Source of the DNA: Rana temporaria
Taxonomy: Eukaryota > Chordata > Amphibia > Anura > Ranidae
Length of the DNA: 64,000 nucleotides
Direction of reading: 5' to 3'
Assembly: GCF_905171775.1 (NCBI RefSeq)
Contig: NC_053495.1
Span: 112,540,614-112,604,613 of the forward strand
The notes beneath the pieces are model-generated. The model was not told the DNA's origin, did no database searches, and was given only the letters and a program-made list of their open reading frames with translations. Made by a program: the position numbers and the translations under genes. Numbering within the stretch: position 1 is the stretch's first letter; each line of letters opens with the position of its first letter. Below, one piece after another: positions 45,440 to 56,014 of this stretch.

Positions 45440-45850
45440 TGCTGTTTCCATTTCCAACAATCCGTGTGTACACACTACTAGGAAGTCCATACACATGGTT
45501 GTTACAGATCTCTTATCAGCACCATCTTCCTATGAAGGTGAGTTTTTTTTGTTTTTTTTTCTGATATCAGTGCCTAGCAGGCTGGACCCACAAGGGAGTT
45601 TATGGTGGTGGATATGATAAATATATCAAGGGGATCACCAATCAGCATGATATGACATGGCATGTAGATACATCTGGTTTGCAACTCCTTATTCGTCAAT
45701 CTGTTGTATTTCATTTCTAATAAATCCATGTGTGCACACTATTGGGAAGTCCATACACATGCAGATGGTTGGTAATAGATCTCTTATTAGCACCATCTCC
45801 CTGTGAAGGTCAGTCAGCTGCTGAGTGTTATCTGACGTCAGTGCCATTGA
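45440..45850. repeat. Direct duplication, two diverged copies
   Basis: GTGTGTACACACTACTAGGA, then AGTCCATACACATG and CAGATCTCTTATCAGCACCA at about 45463-45540, recur at about 45729-45808 (GTGTGCACACTATTGGGAAG; TAGATCTCTTATTAGCACCA). Offset is about 265 bp. Old and imperfect. Confidence 0.65.
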
Positions 45851-46140
45851 CATATGCCGCTGTGGCCACTTATAGTCCGTTTACAATTCCCATTTGTCGG
45901 TGGTTTGATTGAGTTGGGGACGGGTTCACTTGCAGATGGCCGAACCAGGCAAATAAGCAGGCAGACTTACTTTCATTACAGACATTTAGCCATTCAGTCT
46001 ATAGATCACTTTACACAGATAACTGATACAACTGGACCTGGTACCATCAGAAGGGGGAGCATATTCACTGGAGTGGGAGATAGAGGGGTGGCAGCGATTT
46101 TGGGGGCCAGGATCTGGGGAGATCAGAGTGGGTTGTGTTG

Positions 46141-46158
46141 TGTGGGGGGGGGGGGGGG
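46141..46158. repeat. Poly(G) run
   Basis: About 15 consecutive G; another is at 46628-46641. Short homopolymers that may be sequencing-sensitive. Confidence 0.85.
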
Positions 46159-46180
46159 TATATGTGGGGTAGGGGTTTTC

Positions 46181-47205
46181 CATCTGTAGCGTCCCTTTAC
46201 TTTCAGTATGGGCACTATGCTAAAGTTAGTGGGGAATGGGAGAATTATTTTGCTCCCATTCACAATTTGCTAAATTGTGACTTCTGTCATTCCAGAAAAT
46301 CAACTGGGTCAGTCTGTGCTCCAGGAATGCAGTACCATCCCTGAAGGATTCTGGCAGAGTAAGTTTTCCCCAGCAGCCAATTAGAGTTTTTCCCTCATGG
46401 GGCATGCTGGGGGAGGGTATATCTGTGACAGGTGTCATGCGCTAAGCGAGTTTTCGTGGGGTCCCGGTTCCAGGTGCGGCATCCACCTTCAGAGTGCGCG
46501 CATCCATGGACCCCGCCAGTGCGGCCCACCAGGCCAGAATTGCAGGCTACACAAACCCTCATCCGGAGGTAAAAGGGGACTCCAGTGACTTACTGGGTCT
46601 CCAGTTCGATTGAGAGGATCCCAGGCTGGGGGGGGGGGGGGGTCGGCTTGAGGGGAACCCGGAGGCAATCGGGGATCTGGTGACCGGAATGCTCACAGGT
46701 ACGCTTTGCTGTCATCTGGTGACCTATTCTAACCTACTGGGAGGATTTGCTCCATTCATCTATTTAGCTCATCTAAAGTAATTGGCCTGTGGCAGAGGCC
46801 CTAGAGCCAGGTCTGTGAGAGAGATCTGTTCCTCCCAGCAAATCCAAAGTGACACTTTGGCTGCCAGGCTTGTGAGAGGGGTCTGTCCGGGGGGACTTCA
46901 CCCACTCAGAAAGAGTGGCGACGAATCACAATTCGATACTACGGAGAGCAGGACTGCTCAGTTCATATCCAGGCCTGATATCGCAAGGTTCTCCCTTTTC
47001 TCCTCATCAACGCTTTTCTTCCTATTTGAAGTTGATGTTGGCCGAGTTGGCCAGGAAATAAAGCATTGGAAAACCCTTTATTCACTGTCTGGACCTTCGC
47101 TCACTGCTTTGTTCTCCAACTGCATCCATACGCCACATTAAGGTAACTCAATATGCCGATCCCAAAAACAAATCAGCGGCTCCTTCGGGGGTAGCGCTAC
47201 ACATC
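46181..47205 (+). mobile_element. Probable solo LTR, 1017 bp
   Basis: TGTAGCG at 46185 and CGCTACA ending at 47201 are the inverted TG..CA borders of a long terminal repeat. CATC lies directly outside both (46181-46184 and 47202-47205), a clean 4-bp target duplication. A poly(A) signal AATAAA is at 47057-47062 in the 3' part, as expected for an R region. No internal coding region or second LTR is nearby, so recombination has left a single copy. Whether Ty3/Gypsy or endogenous retroviral cannot be told from the LTR. Confidence 0.72.
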
Positions 47206-47379
47206 TTTGCCATGGTTGCTTTTTACATGTATGTCCAATAAATACAATTTTGTATTAAAATCAGTAGCCATTGTAGGTGCGTTTTTCCTTTAGTGATTTT
47301 TTGTATATTTTGGAAGCAAATAGGGTATAGGCACCTTTTTCAGAACACTCCCATGAACCATACAATTGTGTTTTTTTTC

Positions 47380-47570
47380 CCCAGCACTGTACCCCTCTGC
47401 TCCTCTGCCCCACCTCAATACCTCCTGCTCTTCTGCCCCAGCACTGTACCCCCTGCTCATTTGTCCCCAGCACTGTACCCCCACTCATCTGCCCCACTGC
47501 TGTACCACCCTGCTCTTCTGCCCCACTGCTGTACCTTCTGCCCCACTGCTGTACCCCCCTGTCACTTGCC
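47380..47570. repeat. Minisatellite, CTGCCCCACTGCTGTACC units
   Basis: Six to seven imperfect copies of about 27-31 bp (CCCCAGCACTGTACCCCC, CTGCTCTTCTGCC). Leads directly into the 36-bp array. Confidence 0.8.
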
Positions 47571-48125
47571 ACGAGATGAAGTGTATCACCTGCCCCATCA
47601 CTTATCACTAGATGCAGCGTGTCACCTGCCACGTCGCCTGCCACCACATACAGCATATCACTTGCCACATCACCTGCAATCAGATTCAGCACATCACTTG
47701 CCACGTCACCTGCCACCAGATGCAGTGTGTCCCCTGCCACATCACTTGTCACCAGATGCAGCATGTCACCTGCCATGTCACCTGCGAGCAGATGCAGCAC
47801 ATCACTTGCCACGCCACCAGATGCAGCTTGTCACTTGCCACTGTCACCAGCCACCAGATGCAGTGTGTCACTTGCTACGTCGCCTGCCACCAGATGCAGC
47901 ATGTCACTTGCTACGTCGCCTGCCACCAGATGCAGCATGTCACTTGCCACGTCACCTGCCACCAGATGCAGCATGTCACTTGCCACGTCGCCTGCCACCA
48001 GTTGCACCGCTTCACCTGCCACCTCGCTTGCCACCAAATGCAGCGTGTCACCTGCCATGCCACTTGCCACCAGATGCAGCTTGCGTCACCTGCTACCAGA
48101 TGCAGCTTGCCACCAGATTCATTAT
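47571..48125. repeat. 36-bp tandem array, TCACYTGCCACGTCACCTGC.. family (array 1)
   Basis: About 15 copies of a 36-bp unit (TCACTTGCCACGTCACCTGC then CACCAGATGCAGCATG). The period divides by three, so frames stay open for over 100 codons on both strands; these are not genes. A related array with a different third segment is at 56015-57390. Confidence 0.92.
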
Positions 48126-48156
48126 GAGGCCTCCATGCTGCTGTATCGCCAGAGCC

Positions 48157-48525
48157 GTCGCTAGAGGTCCAGGGTCGGCACTGGTGATTTTATCTCCGCC
48201 GCTATTTTAGAGAAGACCTGCTCTTGTGGAGGTTGAGGGAAAGAAACAAGAGGCGGATCCCAGGTGGCAATGAAAGTAGGTCCCAATAGAAATGGAGCTG
48301 CAGTCAACTCCCCTCCCTGCAGCCTGGCCCGCAACAGGTCACAGACCGGCAGCAGGCCGTGGGGCAAGGGATTGGTGGCAGCTCAATTTCTATTGGCAGC
48401 AGCTTTTATTGCCACCCGGACTCCGCCTCTTGTTTCTTCCCATTGGCCTCCATGAGAGCTGGTCTTTGCAAAAATGGCGGCAGAGACAAGATCACCAGTG
48501 CTGACCCCGGACCTCTAGCAGTGGA
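48157..48525. repeat. Foldback, CTAGAGGTCCAGGGTCGGCA arms
   Basis: About 110-bp arms: CTAGAGGTCCAGGGTCGGCA, ACTGGTGATTTTATCTCCGCC, AACAAGAGGCGGA on the left mirror TCCGCCTCTTGTT.., GACAAGATCACCAGTGCTGA, CCCCGGACCTCTAG on the right. The spacer contains its own inverted pieces (CAATAGAAATGGAGCTGC / GCAGCTCAATTTCTATTG). Target duplication not found. Confidence 0.75.
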
Positions 48526-48639
48526 TCTTGCGATACACAGAACACCGGCACAACGCCAATTTCCCTGTGATTTTTTTCCAGGACGTGGTAAGACTGGGAT
48601 TTGGGTCTAAATACCGGTGAATGTCCCGGGAAAAGCAGG

Positions 48640-48967
48640 ACTGTTAGCAAGTATGTTAATTACTGTAAGTGCTCCTTCACACCAGAAGGTGGTGTAGGAA
48701 ACCGTCGTTCCATGCATGGTACCTGCACTGCGTCTAAAACGCACTGTGTGTGCAATCAGCTGCGGGTGACAATTTATTCCTAACGATGCCCCAAATGCAG
48801 GTCACAAATGCAGCAGGTTTGGCTGCACCAGGTCACAGGGTACTGCATTATCATGCGATTTGGTGTGGTGTGTTTTTGAAAAGTCGTGCATTAACTTTTC
48901 GTGGGATCCAGTGCAATTTAAGCCTGTTCAAGTGTGTTCCTGTGCAATTCAGGTGTGAACTGGCCCT
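48640..48967. mobile_element. Partial MITE, GTGTGAACTGGCCC right end
   Basis: Ends GTGTGAACTGGCCCTA, the inverse of the left end of the element at 40451. The left end is not clear, so it may be truncated. Confidence 0.5.
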
Positions 48968-49446
48968 AAACCAATATTGTAATACTTGTATAGGTGCCAT
49001 CTGCTGGCTTAAGTGTAATACTGCAGTGGAAATGCATGCTCATTGAGTTTGATTTAGTAAAGCAGTAGAGTTGTTTACTTTGCAAAGTGTGTTTACCAAG
49101 TTTGGTAAATAAGGTAAATAAAGCTGTGTTTACTTTGAATACCAAATAATGTACAAGGGTAAATAGAGTTCTGCTTGTACGTGATTGGACAATTAAGTGA
49201 ACACAGCTTCACCTTATTCATTAAGCTGAATGAACATTCACATTGTAACGTGAAGATGCTTTATTTCTTCAGTAAATTAACCCCTTTGTAAATTGCTTTT
49301 TCCAAATACACCTTGACAGCTTGACAAAATTAAAGCTAAACTCCAGAAATTCAGTCACATTCTAAAATGTGCCTGATTTCTATGGGTTAAGTTCAATAAG
49401 GTTCATGCCACACAATATTACAATTTACATTTTTGCTGAGCGCCAG
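48968..49446. other. Unassigned sequence
   Basis: GATTTAGTAAAGCAGTAGAG and TTTACTTTGCAAA phrases resemble those near 34395 and 21565, probably an old dispersed repeat. Nothing coding. Confidence 0.35.
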
Positions 49447-50014
49447 GAGCAGGGCTTTTTTTCTCAGACAATAGGTGCAGGAACTCCCCCTTTCCAAGTC
49501 ACCCCTTTTCTCCGCCCCCTACCCACCTCCCAGTACCGCCCCTTTTAGACAATTTGGAAACCAAGTATCATTTTGTGGTGCTAAGTAATTTATATGGAAT
49601 TTGGTAATGATATCAAGAAAAGCAATAAAATAGATCTCCTGCAGCCAGCAACAAAAGATCCCCCTAACAACAATGGACCACCCACAACAAAATGTCCACG
49701 CCAGCAACAATAGACTCACGGCAGCATCAACAGATATCTGTACAGCCAGCATTAATAGACTCTCTGGCTGCCACCAACAATAAACCCTCCCCCAACAGTA
49801 GATCTCTTTCAGCAAAAACTGACCTCCCCAGCAACATAAGACCCCTCTAGAAACAATAGGTCCCCCACCAGCAACAATAGACCCCCCTGCAAAAATATAT
49901 CCACAGCAGTGAGCATCAATACTCTGCAGCACACCCCATCATCCCTTGCCATTACATACAGTCAGTTCAGAAGGTGCCGGGACTGCGTTCCCGTTGAAAA
50001 AAAGCCCTGGCCAG
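49447..50014. mobile_element. Inverted-repeat element with an AGCAACAATAGACCC array
   Basis: Left CAGGGCTTTTTTTCTC and right TTGAAAAAAAGCCCTG are inverted, with further paired sequence (GGTGCAGGAACTCCC / GGTGCCGGGACTGCG). Between them, about 49640-49900 is a degenerate array of AGCAACAATAGACCCCC-like units. Confidence 0.65.
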
Positions 50015-50136
50015 AAGTACAACTATTGCTATACTTCCAGCGATGCTGACGTTTCTGGTCTCAGCTCCAGCAGCTGCAGAGTCGCATGCAGCCGCTCTGT
50101 CGGCTTCGTCCCACCCCTTTCTGTACAGTCACAGAA

Positions 50137-52234
50137 CATTTTTTATTTTATTTTTTGTTTACAAAAGTTTATTGAAAAGTTCAATTTAGAGAAAAAACAT
50201 GGTGGTTTACAGTCAGATACAGAAGTTGACTAAGACAAATATTTTTACAGGGTTGATGATTGAGAAAGGAATACAAAATAGACATATATTGCAAATGATG
50301 ATATTGCAGAGTGCTGGAAGAATAAGTTGCTCAGTAGGATAATACTAGTTAAGGCACATCAAGGAATGAATAAGGCATGGTTAACTGTACGGTGGGGTGT
50401 TCCAACATGACCATTTTGTGTTATATATTTGAATGCTGTCATTAAGCGTATGATACACCCTCTCAGATAGCTTGACCGCTTCCATTCTTTCCAGAACCTG
50501 TGACCAGGAGACTACATTGGATCTCCAGTTAAGTGCAACCATCCTTTGAATTGAGCTACACAATGAATGAAATAGTCTGATGGAGTGGGTGGGGATCCCT
50601 GGTATTTTGTCATATAAAATACAGATTTGAGGGGTGGGGGTGAAAGTATGACCTGAAGAGTTTATAAATCTGGTAACTGCATGGTTCCAGATATGTTTCA
50701 GGAGAGGGCAGCTCCAGAAGGTGTGTATTAGAGTGCCTGGTTCTGTGCAACCTCTAAAACAGTTTGGGGAGATTGATTGATAAAATGTGTGTAACCTGGA
50801 TGGTGTAAGATACCATCTAGTGAAGAGTTTCATTGGGGTTTCTCTGAAGGAGATGGCCTTGTTGCATTTTTTTAGATTTTCTGCCATGGAGTACCAGGTG
50901 TCAGTGGTAAAGGTAATATTTAGATCATTTTCCCAGTGAAGCATTTGATTAGATTTGTCTTGAAGATTAAGGGAATTGAGGTAGGAGTATAGGCGGGAAA
51001 TCATCCCTCTATCTCTGGAAGATGATATGCATATTCTCTCAAAGACTGTGTTTGTGGAGGGGATAGTGAGAGAGAAGTATTGGGCATAGAAGGATCTGAT
51101 CATTTCATAGTTTTCAAGTTCTGATGGGGGGAGGCCTTTTTCTTTCTGGATTATTGTAAATGGCTTAAATACCCACTTATTCAGAAGTGAGGAGAGTGTG
51201 GTGAGATTGTTATTGATCCAAAGGGAAAATCCTTGCTTGTTGTCGAAAGCAGGCTTGAACCTAGGGTCCCCCAGGAAGGAGGTAAGGGGGGAGATGGGTG
51301 AGGAAAGAAGGTATGTATCTCTGATTTTCAGCCAGAGTTGGATCAAGTGTGCCACTATTAAATTAAGTTTAGAAACCTTCTTATATGTAATGTTGTTGGA
51401 CCATATTGTGCCTTGAAGATAGAAAGGGAGGATTGAGATTGTCTCAAATCTCTTCCATGGTAGGTCATGTGAGGGAGGGAACCATTGGGAGATCTGAGTT
51501 AGTTTGGTGGCCAGGTAGTAATGCCAAAGATTTGGAAGTCCCAGCCCACCCATAGTTTGGGTGCGGTGTAGGAGAGCATAACCATACCTTGGTTTTTTGT
51601 CTGCCCATATAAATTTATTTATTGTCCTCTATCTTAGATTTTGGAACAATTATAGGGAGGGAGCGAAAGTAATAGAGTATTTTAGGAATTATAGTCATCC
51701 TAACCGCACAGATTCTACCAAGAAAGGAGATATGGTATGATGACCAGGATTTCAGGAGGCTTTCAATCCGAGCTATGATGTAGGGAAAGTTGGCTTTATA
51801 GAGGAGTGCGTGAGAAGGTGTAATGTTGACCCCCAAGTATTTGAATGAGTGAGAGCACCAGATAAAAGGGAAGTTATGTTGTAATAGAGTTTGTACAGCA
51901 GGGGGAATGTTAAGCGAAAGGGCAGAACATTTATTGTTGTTTATTTTAAGGCCCGAGATATCATGAAAAGTCTTTAAGGTGTCAAGGAGAACTGGAATGG
52001 ACAGCGAGGGTTCTGATATGAAGACCAGGGCATCGTCTGCGTATAAACTAATTTTAAATTCTAGATCTTTTTTGGTATATCCCCGGATATCTTTGTTATT
52101 CCTAATGGCATGTGCTAATGGCTCGATGGCATGGGCAAAAAGGAGTGGGGACAATGGGCAGCCTTGTCTTGTACCTCTACCTAGTGGGAAGAATTCCGAA
52201 TTATTGCCCGGAATCTTTATACGAGTCTGGGGGG
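50137..52234 (-). pseudogene. 5'-truncated L1-clade ORF2 (RT palm to C-terminus)
   Basis: On the minus strand an open frame from 52231 to 51615 encodes the RT palm: LGRGTRQGCPLSPLLFAHAI, LYADDALVFISEP (catalytic YADD) and FKYLGVNITPS. One frameshift near 51630 separates it from the frame 51553-50381, the thumb and C-terminal domain, with KPRYGYALLHRTQ and MGGLGLPNLWHYYLA at the junction. The C-terminal zinc knuckle is CFRGCTEPGTLIHTFWSCP. A T-rich run at 50137-50157 marks the poly(A) tail. The 5' end stops exactly at the hAT-like end at 52235. A single frameshift means it is relatively young. Confidence 0.9.
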
Positions 52235-52548
52235 CAGGCCCGGACTGGGACAAAAAATAGGCCCGGGCATTCTAAGCTGAGCAGCCCATTTTGTTAAAAA
52301 CCAAATTACAAATCATGGCTACCGGTTTCTCAATGTATTTTAGTTATATTTAGCCTGCTTCAGTCACTGTATCTTGTCAATCATTTGGAATTATGTAAAT
52401 ATATGATAATAAATGATAGAATGAATGCAATATATAAGGTGAAACATCTTTAATGAACGATTCAATACAATAACAAATAGCAAAATATATTACATTTTTT
52501 TGGCATATATTTTTTTTATATTCAAATTCACAGAACAAAATAACTGCA

Positions 52549-55251
52549 CTAAGGATTCAGCAAGTTTCGTAGAAGTTCACTGGTTTCTGCAACTCTGTCA
52601 ATGACATCATCAGAATCAAGGTTCATTAGGATATCCTTTTCGATTGCCATCAGCAAAGAGCTCAAATGCTCTTGAGATACAGAACTTCTTAGACGTTTTT
52701 TTATAAACTTCAATGTGGAGAAACTTCTTTCACAGGCGACTTGAGTAAACGATAGTGTAAGCAAAAATTTGTAGGCTAAACCAATAACATTATAGGCATC
52801 AGTTAACAAATTAAAGCGCTGCAGAATCTTATAGCAGCAAATGGCACAGTTCTTACATGCCGTGCAAGATTTGTTGACCAGTTCTGTTTCTGTTAATTTG
52901 CTTTCCGGGTTTTCCATAGATACATCTTCTACAATGCAAAATTCTTCAAGAGGTGACGACTTCAGCCTGTCCCACTGCATTGCAAAATTTGCCAGTTGGG
53001 AACACAAATTTTCTGATGTTGCTCCCTCATCAAATCGAACTAACCGTTTGCTGAGTTCTTCCATTGCTGGTGCCTGAAGTCCAGATTTTTTTATATCGGA
53101 AAAGCAGTTTGGCTCCAAGCAAGCTAAGTCGGCATAGAGAGTCCCACAGGAGAGAAAGCGTCGATTCATGCTCTCTGTGACCGTATCCAAGATTACATTG
53201 TGCACACGTATTTTATAAGCTGAAACAGCATCAGAAACTGCTACATCGTCAACAGTCTCATCAGCCATTCGCTTTCTTTTTCTTATTCTTTTTTTAGGCA
53301 AAGTGGTCTGTACTTCTAGGTGGTAACTTTCTTCTTCTTCTTGAATTTTGTCATTTGCCCACTTAACAAACTTATCAGCAGTCATTTGTACGGAATCAAA
53401 ATCTCGTGTAATTGTTTTTAGTTTTTCATAAGTTCCCTGTACCATTTGAATAGCTTTTGAGATATCCATCTGAGTTGTTTGCAGATATTTGGACAATGGT
53501 GTTGTCAATTCAAATATTCTCAGAAAAATTTGAGCTGTAAGAATGGTTTCATATTTGAGCAAGGATTCTGCATAAGACTTTGCTCTAACACGCACCTCAG
53601 GTTTCGATGATGTGCTGTCTTCGATTATGCTCAAAGTGTACAGTAGACTAAGAAACAAAGCAGAATCTGGATTTGAAAATTCACCAAAGACTTTTCTTAG
53701 AGCAGCATCTTTTGACCACCAACGCGTTTCCCCAATTACAGAAATTCTTCGATGGTGAGGGTCCTGGCTAACTTGTTCCCAGGTATTCATGCGCTGATAA
53801 GAATCACGAATAAAGACAGCAATGTCATTCAACAAACTGAACAGTGATGCACTTTCAACTACCACCTTTGTTGTCTCTGCAAGTACCAAATTCAGAATGT
53901 GTGCATAGCACCAGATGTGAATTTGACCTGGTGATTCAGTTGACAGCCAGGAAGAGAAACCATTGTATTGGCCTTGCATATTTGCTGCTCCATCCGTTGA
54001 ATTGCCAATGCAATTTGTAATATTCAGTTTGCAAGATTTTAAGACTTCCATTAGTAACTTAAAAAGGTTTTGCCCTGTTGATGATTCACATTCAACAACT
54101 GCAAGAAGCTTTTCATTAATACAATCAGTCACATAGCGAACAATTATGGAGCATTGATCTTTTGAAGTGATGTCTTGCGTTGTATCAATCTGAATTGAAA
54201 ACATCCCGGCTTCCCTTACTTCTTTTGAGATATTTTCTTGAATAAGCATCCGAATAGTTTGTATTACTTTGTTCACAGTCGTTTTTGAGAGCAGGGTTAT
54301 CAAAGATCCTCTTCCTTTTCCTCCAGAAGACTGCAGTTTCTTGCTGTTTTCAATACATTTGTTTACATGATCTTTCAAACAAATGTCATACTTGCTGACG
54401 AGAAGAATAAGCTCTAAAAAATTTCCATGGTCTTTCGTTATGTCCTCTAAATTATAGGCAGCCTCATCTTTATCTCCTCTATAACTCAAACCTTGCTTTC
54501 CTATAACTTTTATTACATCTACAACCCGCTGTAGTACTTGCCGCCTGTTTCTCACTTGTTCTCGCCTTACAGACATTTGCTTATACAAAAGTACATCATC
54601 AACTCCAGCACTGCTGGATTTCACAAAAAATGCTTCGGCACACAAGTTGTGCATTACACTCTTCTCATGCTCTTCGATTCTTTGATGAACATGACGCTTA
54701 TCTGTCATTCCTTCAATAAAAGAATTTGTTTCCTGTGACTTTGAAAAAGCCAGACAAACAGAGCAAAACATAGAATTTTTTTCATTGCAGTAGGTGAGCC
54801 ATTTGCGACTTGTTCCATCTTTACGTTTTGTAGCCTTTTTTAACACTGGATCTGGAATATCCTGCCGTGGATCATATTTGAAAAAGACAGCTAGCTCATT
54901 TTTATTTGGACGAGCAAAATAGTTAAATGATGTATCTATGTCTTCAGTTTGGCACTCTGAAACATCCATAATAACTTGATTACTTGGTAATTCAGTGTGC
55001 CCCAATTCTCTATGTTCTTCAGTGGATAATTCTGATATTTCATCAACAGATTCCACTAAATCATCTTCTATTGTTGTTTGTTCCATGTTTGTCGCCTCTC
55101 TACTGGGCCCTGCCATGGGATCACTGGAACTCTGTGCATGAGGACTGAACATATCCGAAATTTTAGCACATTTCTGAGCATCAAGTTCCAAAGACTTCTT
55201 GTGTTTCTCTCTGATTTTTTCTGCTCCCCCTTTCTGTTTTTTTGGAGGCAT
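52549..55251 (-). CDS. hAT-family transposase, intact 900-codon ORF
   Basis: One uninterrupted frame, MPPKKQKGGAEKIREKHKKS to LLRNLLNP. It resembles the transposon-derived proteins annotated zinc finger MYM-type 1-like. Order: basic N-terminus; acidic linker (60-105); TTF-type zinc finger about 120-205 (FKYDPRQDIPDP, CSVCLAF, HVHQRIEEHEKSVMH); RNase H-like core with IQIDTTQD (Asp356), GNSTDGAANMQG (Asp420), WCYAHILNL (Cys448, His451) and GETRWW (Arg510-Trp511); alpha-helical insertion; basic KKRIRKRKR at 653-661, a likely nuclear signal; C-terminal dimerisation region with FTQVACERSFSTLK (Glu841). The D-D-E catalytic set and the C-H and RW motifs are all present, so it may be recently active. 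Domestication is possible but unsupported. Confidence 0.93.
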   Translation of the reverse strand: MPPKKQKGGAEKIREKHKKSLELDAQKCAKISDMFSPHAQSSSDPMAGPSREATNMEQTTIEDDLVESVDEISELSTEEHRELGHTELPSNQVIMDVSECQTEDIDTSFNYFARPNKNELAVFFKYDPRQDIPDPVLKKATKRKDGTSRKWLTYCNEKNSMFCSVCLAFSKSQETNSFIEGMTDKRHVHQRIEEHEKSVMHNLCAEAFFVKSSSAGVDDVLLYKQMSVRREQVRNRRQVLQRVVDVIKVIGKQGLSYRGDKDEAAYNLEDITKDHGNFLELILLVSKYDICLKDHVNKCIENSKKLQSSGGKGRGSLITLLSKTTVNKVIQTIRMLIQENISKEVREAGMFSIQIDTTQDITSKDQCSIIVRYVTDCINEKLLAVVECESSTGQNLFKLLMEVLKSCKLNITNCIGNSTDGAANMQGQYNGFSSWLSTESPGQIHIWCYAHILNLVLAETTKVVVESASLFSLLNDIAVFIRDSYQRMNTWEQVSQDPHHRRISVIGETRWWSKDAALRKVFGEFSNPDSALFLSLLYTLSIIEDSTSSKPEVRVRAKSYAESLLKYETILTAQIFLRIFELTTPLSKYLQTTQMDISKAIQMVQGTYEKLKTITRDFDSVQMTADKFVKWANDKIQEEEESYHLEVQTTLPKKRIRKRKRMADETVDDVAVSDAVSAYKIRVHNVILDTVTESMNRRFLSCGTLYADLACLEPNCFSDIKKSGLQAPAMEELSKRLVRFDEGATSENLCSQLANFAMQWDRLKSSPLEEFCIVEDVSMENPESKLTETELVNKSCTACKNCAICCYKILQRFNLLTDAYNVIGLAYKFLLTLSFTQVACERSFSTLKFIKKRLRSSVSQEHLSSLLMAIEKDILMNLDSDDVIDRVAETSELLRNLLNP

Positions 55252-55336
55252 CTAAGTAAAATATAAAATTATAAAGAAAAAAAGTGTCACTAATTCTGGG
55301 CAGTTGGCAGTGAAGATCATTTTTTCACAAACTTAC
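55252..55336 (-). other. Possible 85-nt 5'UTR intron of the hAT transposase
   Basis: In minus sense, GTAAGT at 55336-55331 could be a donor, and TTTTACTTAG ending at 55252 an acceptor directly before the ATG, with a pyrimidine-rich stretch and TTTAT sequence in between. Removing it would join a GC-rich leader to the start codon. Based on motifs only. Confidence 0.45.
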
Positions 55337-55337
55337 G

Positions 55338-55795
55338 GTGGGAGGAGGACGAAGCCCCCTGTCAGCTTATTGGAGGGCAGCAAACCAGCACAGCACCAGA
55401 GAAGAAGAATAAAGACAGTATCTGGCGGCACCCATAGTGTATTCTAAGCACAATGTGTATCCTACCTGATACATCTTTATTCCGCGTCCAAAGGGTTGTC
55501 TGTGCTAGCAGCCTAATGCCCATCTCTGAATGCTGACTCTCTATTGAGCACCACAAGAGGTGACCCATTGCAGCGGAGCATTACTCAAGCAGAGTAAGTT
55601 CCTACCCATGCCATAGTCCCTCCCTGGAGGCCCACACCAGACTCACTATAGAAGTATAAAACAGAACATGGCTACGCATACCGCGTAACAGATTCTGTTT
55701 TCTGTCTTACACCAGCGGATTTTTACAGGCAGCTACCACTAAGTGGTGTCATCATGTTCTGTGGTGAGGCCGAAGGGAGAACCAGTCTGGGAGCC
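55338..55795 (-). promoter_or_regulatory. Probable hAT 5' region
   Basis: Non-coding sequence upstream of the transposase gene, expected to contain its promoter. GC-richer near 55340-55380. No TATA box or other definite signal identified. Confidence 0.35.
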
Positions 55796-55797
55796 GC

Positions 55798-56014
55798 AGG
55801 GGCGGATCCAGAGTCTAGTCTCAGGAGGGGCACTACCAGAAAAAAAAAATTGGGGGGGCAATTTATCAGGGAAATGACTAGTGTTAGCGCTTCAATGATC
55901 ATGGCACCATGGTTGTTATGGTATCAGGATGATTGAAGAGCATTATTTATATTATTACCTTGTAATATAAAATTAATTGGTTCAACTCACCATAATATCG
56001 AATCAGTGGGAGCC
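55798..56014. other. Possible element start (CAGGGGCGGATCCAGAG) before the 36-bp array
   Basis: CAGGGGCGGATCCAGAGTCT followed by GGGGCACTACC looks like the terminal sequence of another hAT-type element that could contain the array. The opposite end was not found. Confidence 0.35.

Larger units (their letters stand above)
52235..55800 (-). mobile_element. hAT transposon (ZMYM1-like transposase)
   Basis: The left end CAGGCCCGGACTGGGAC has the CAGG..-type start of hAT termini and abuts L1 sequence. The transposase gene lies at 52549-55251. ATTAAA in minus sense near 52449-52454 may serve as its poly(A) signal. The right end is not certain: CCAGTCTGGG at 55782-55791 is a partial inverse of the left end. 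An 8-bp duplication was not confirmed. Confidence 0.7.

Noticed and set aside
47261..48210. Frames of 171-305 codons over the first 36-bp array
   Set aside because: Same artefact; open in several phases of both strands with repeat-derived composition.
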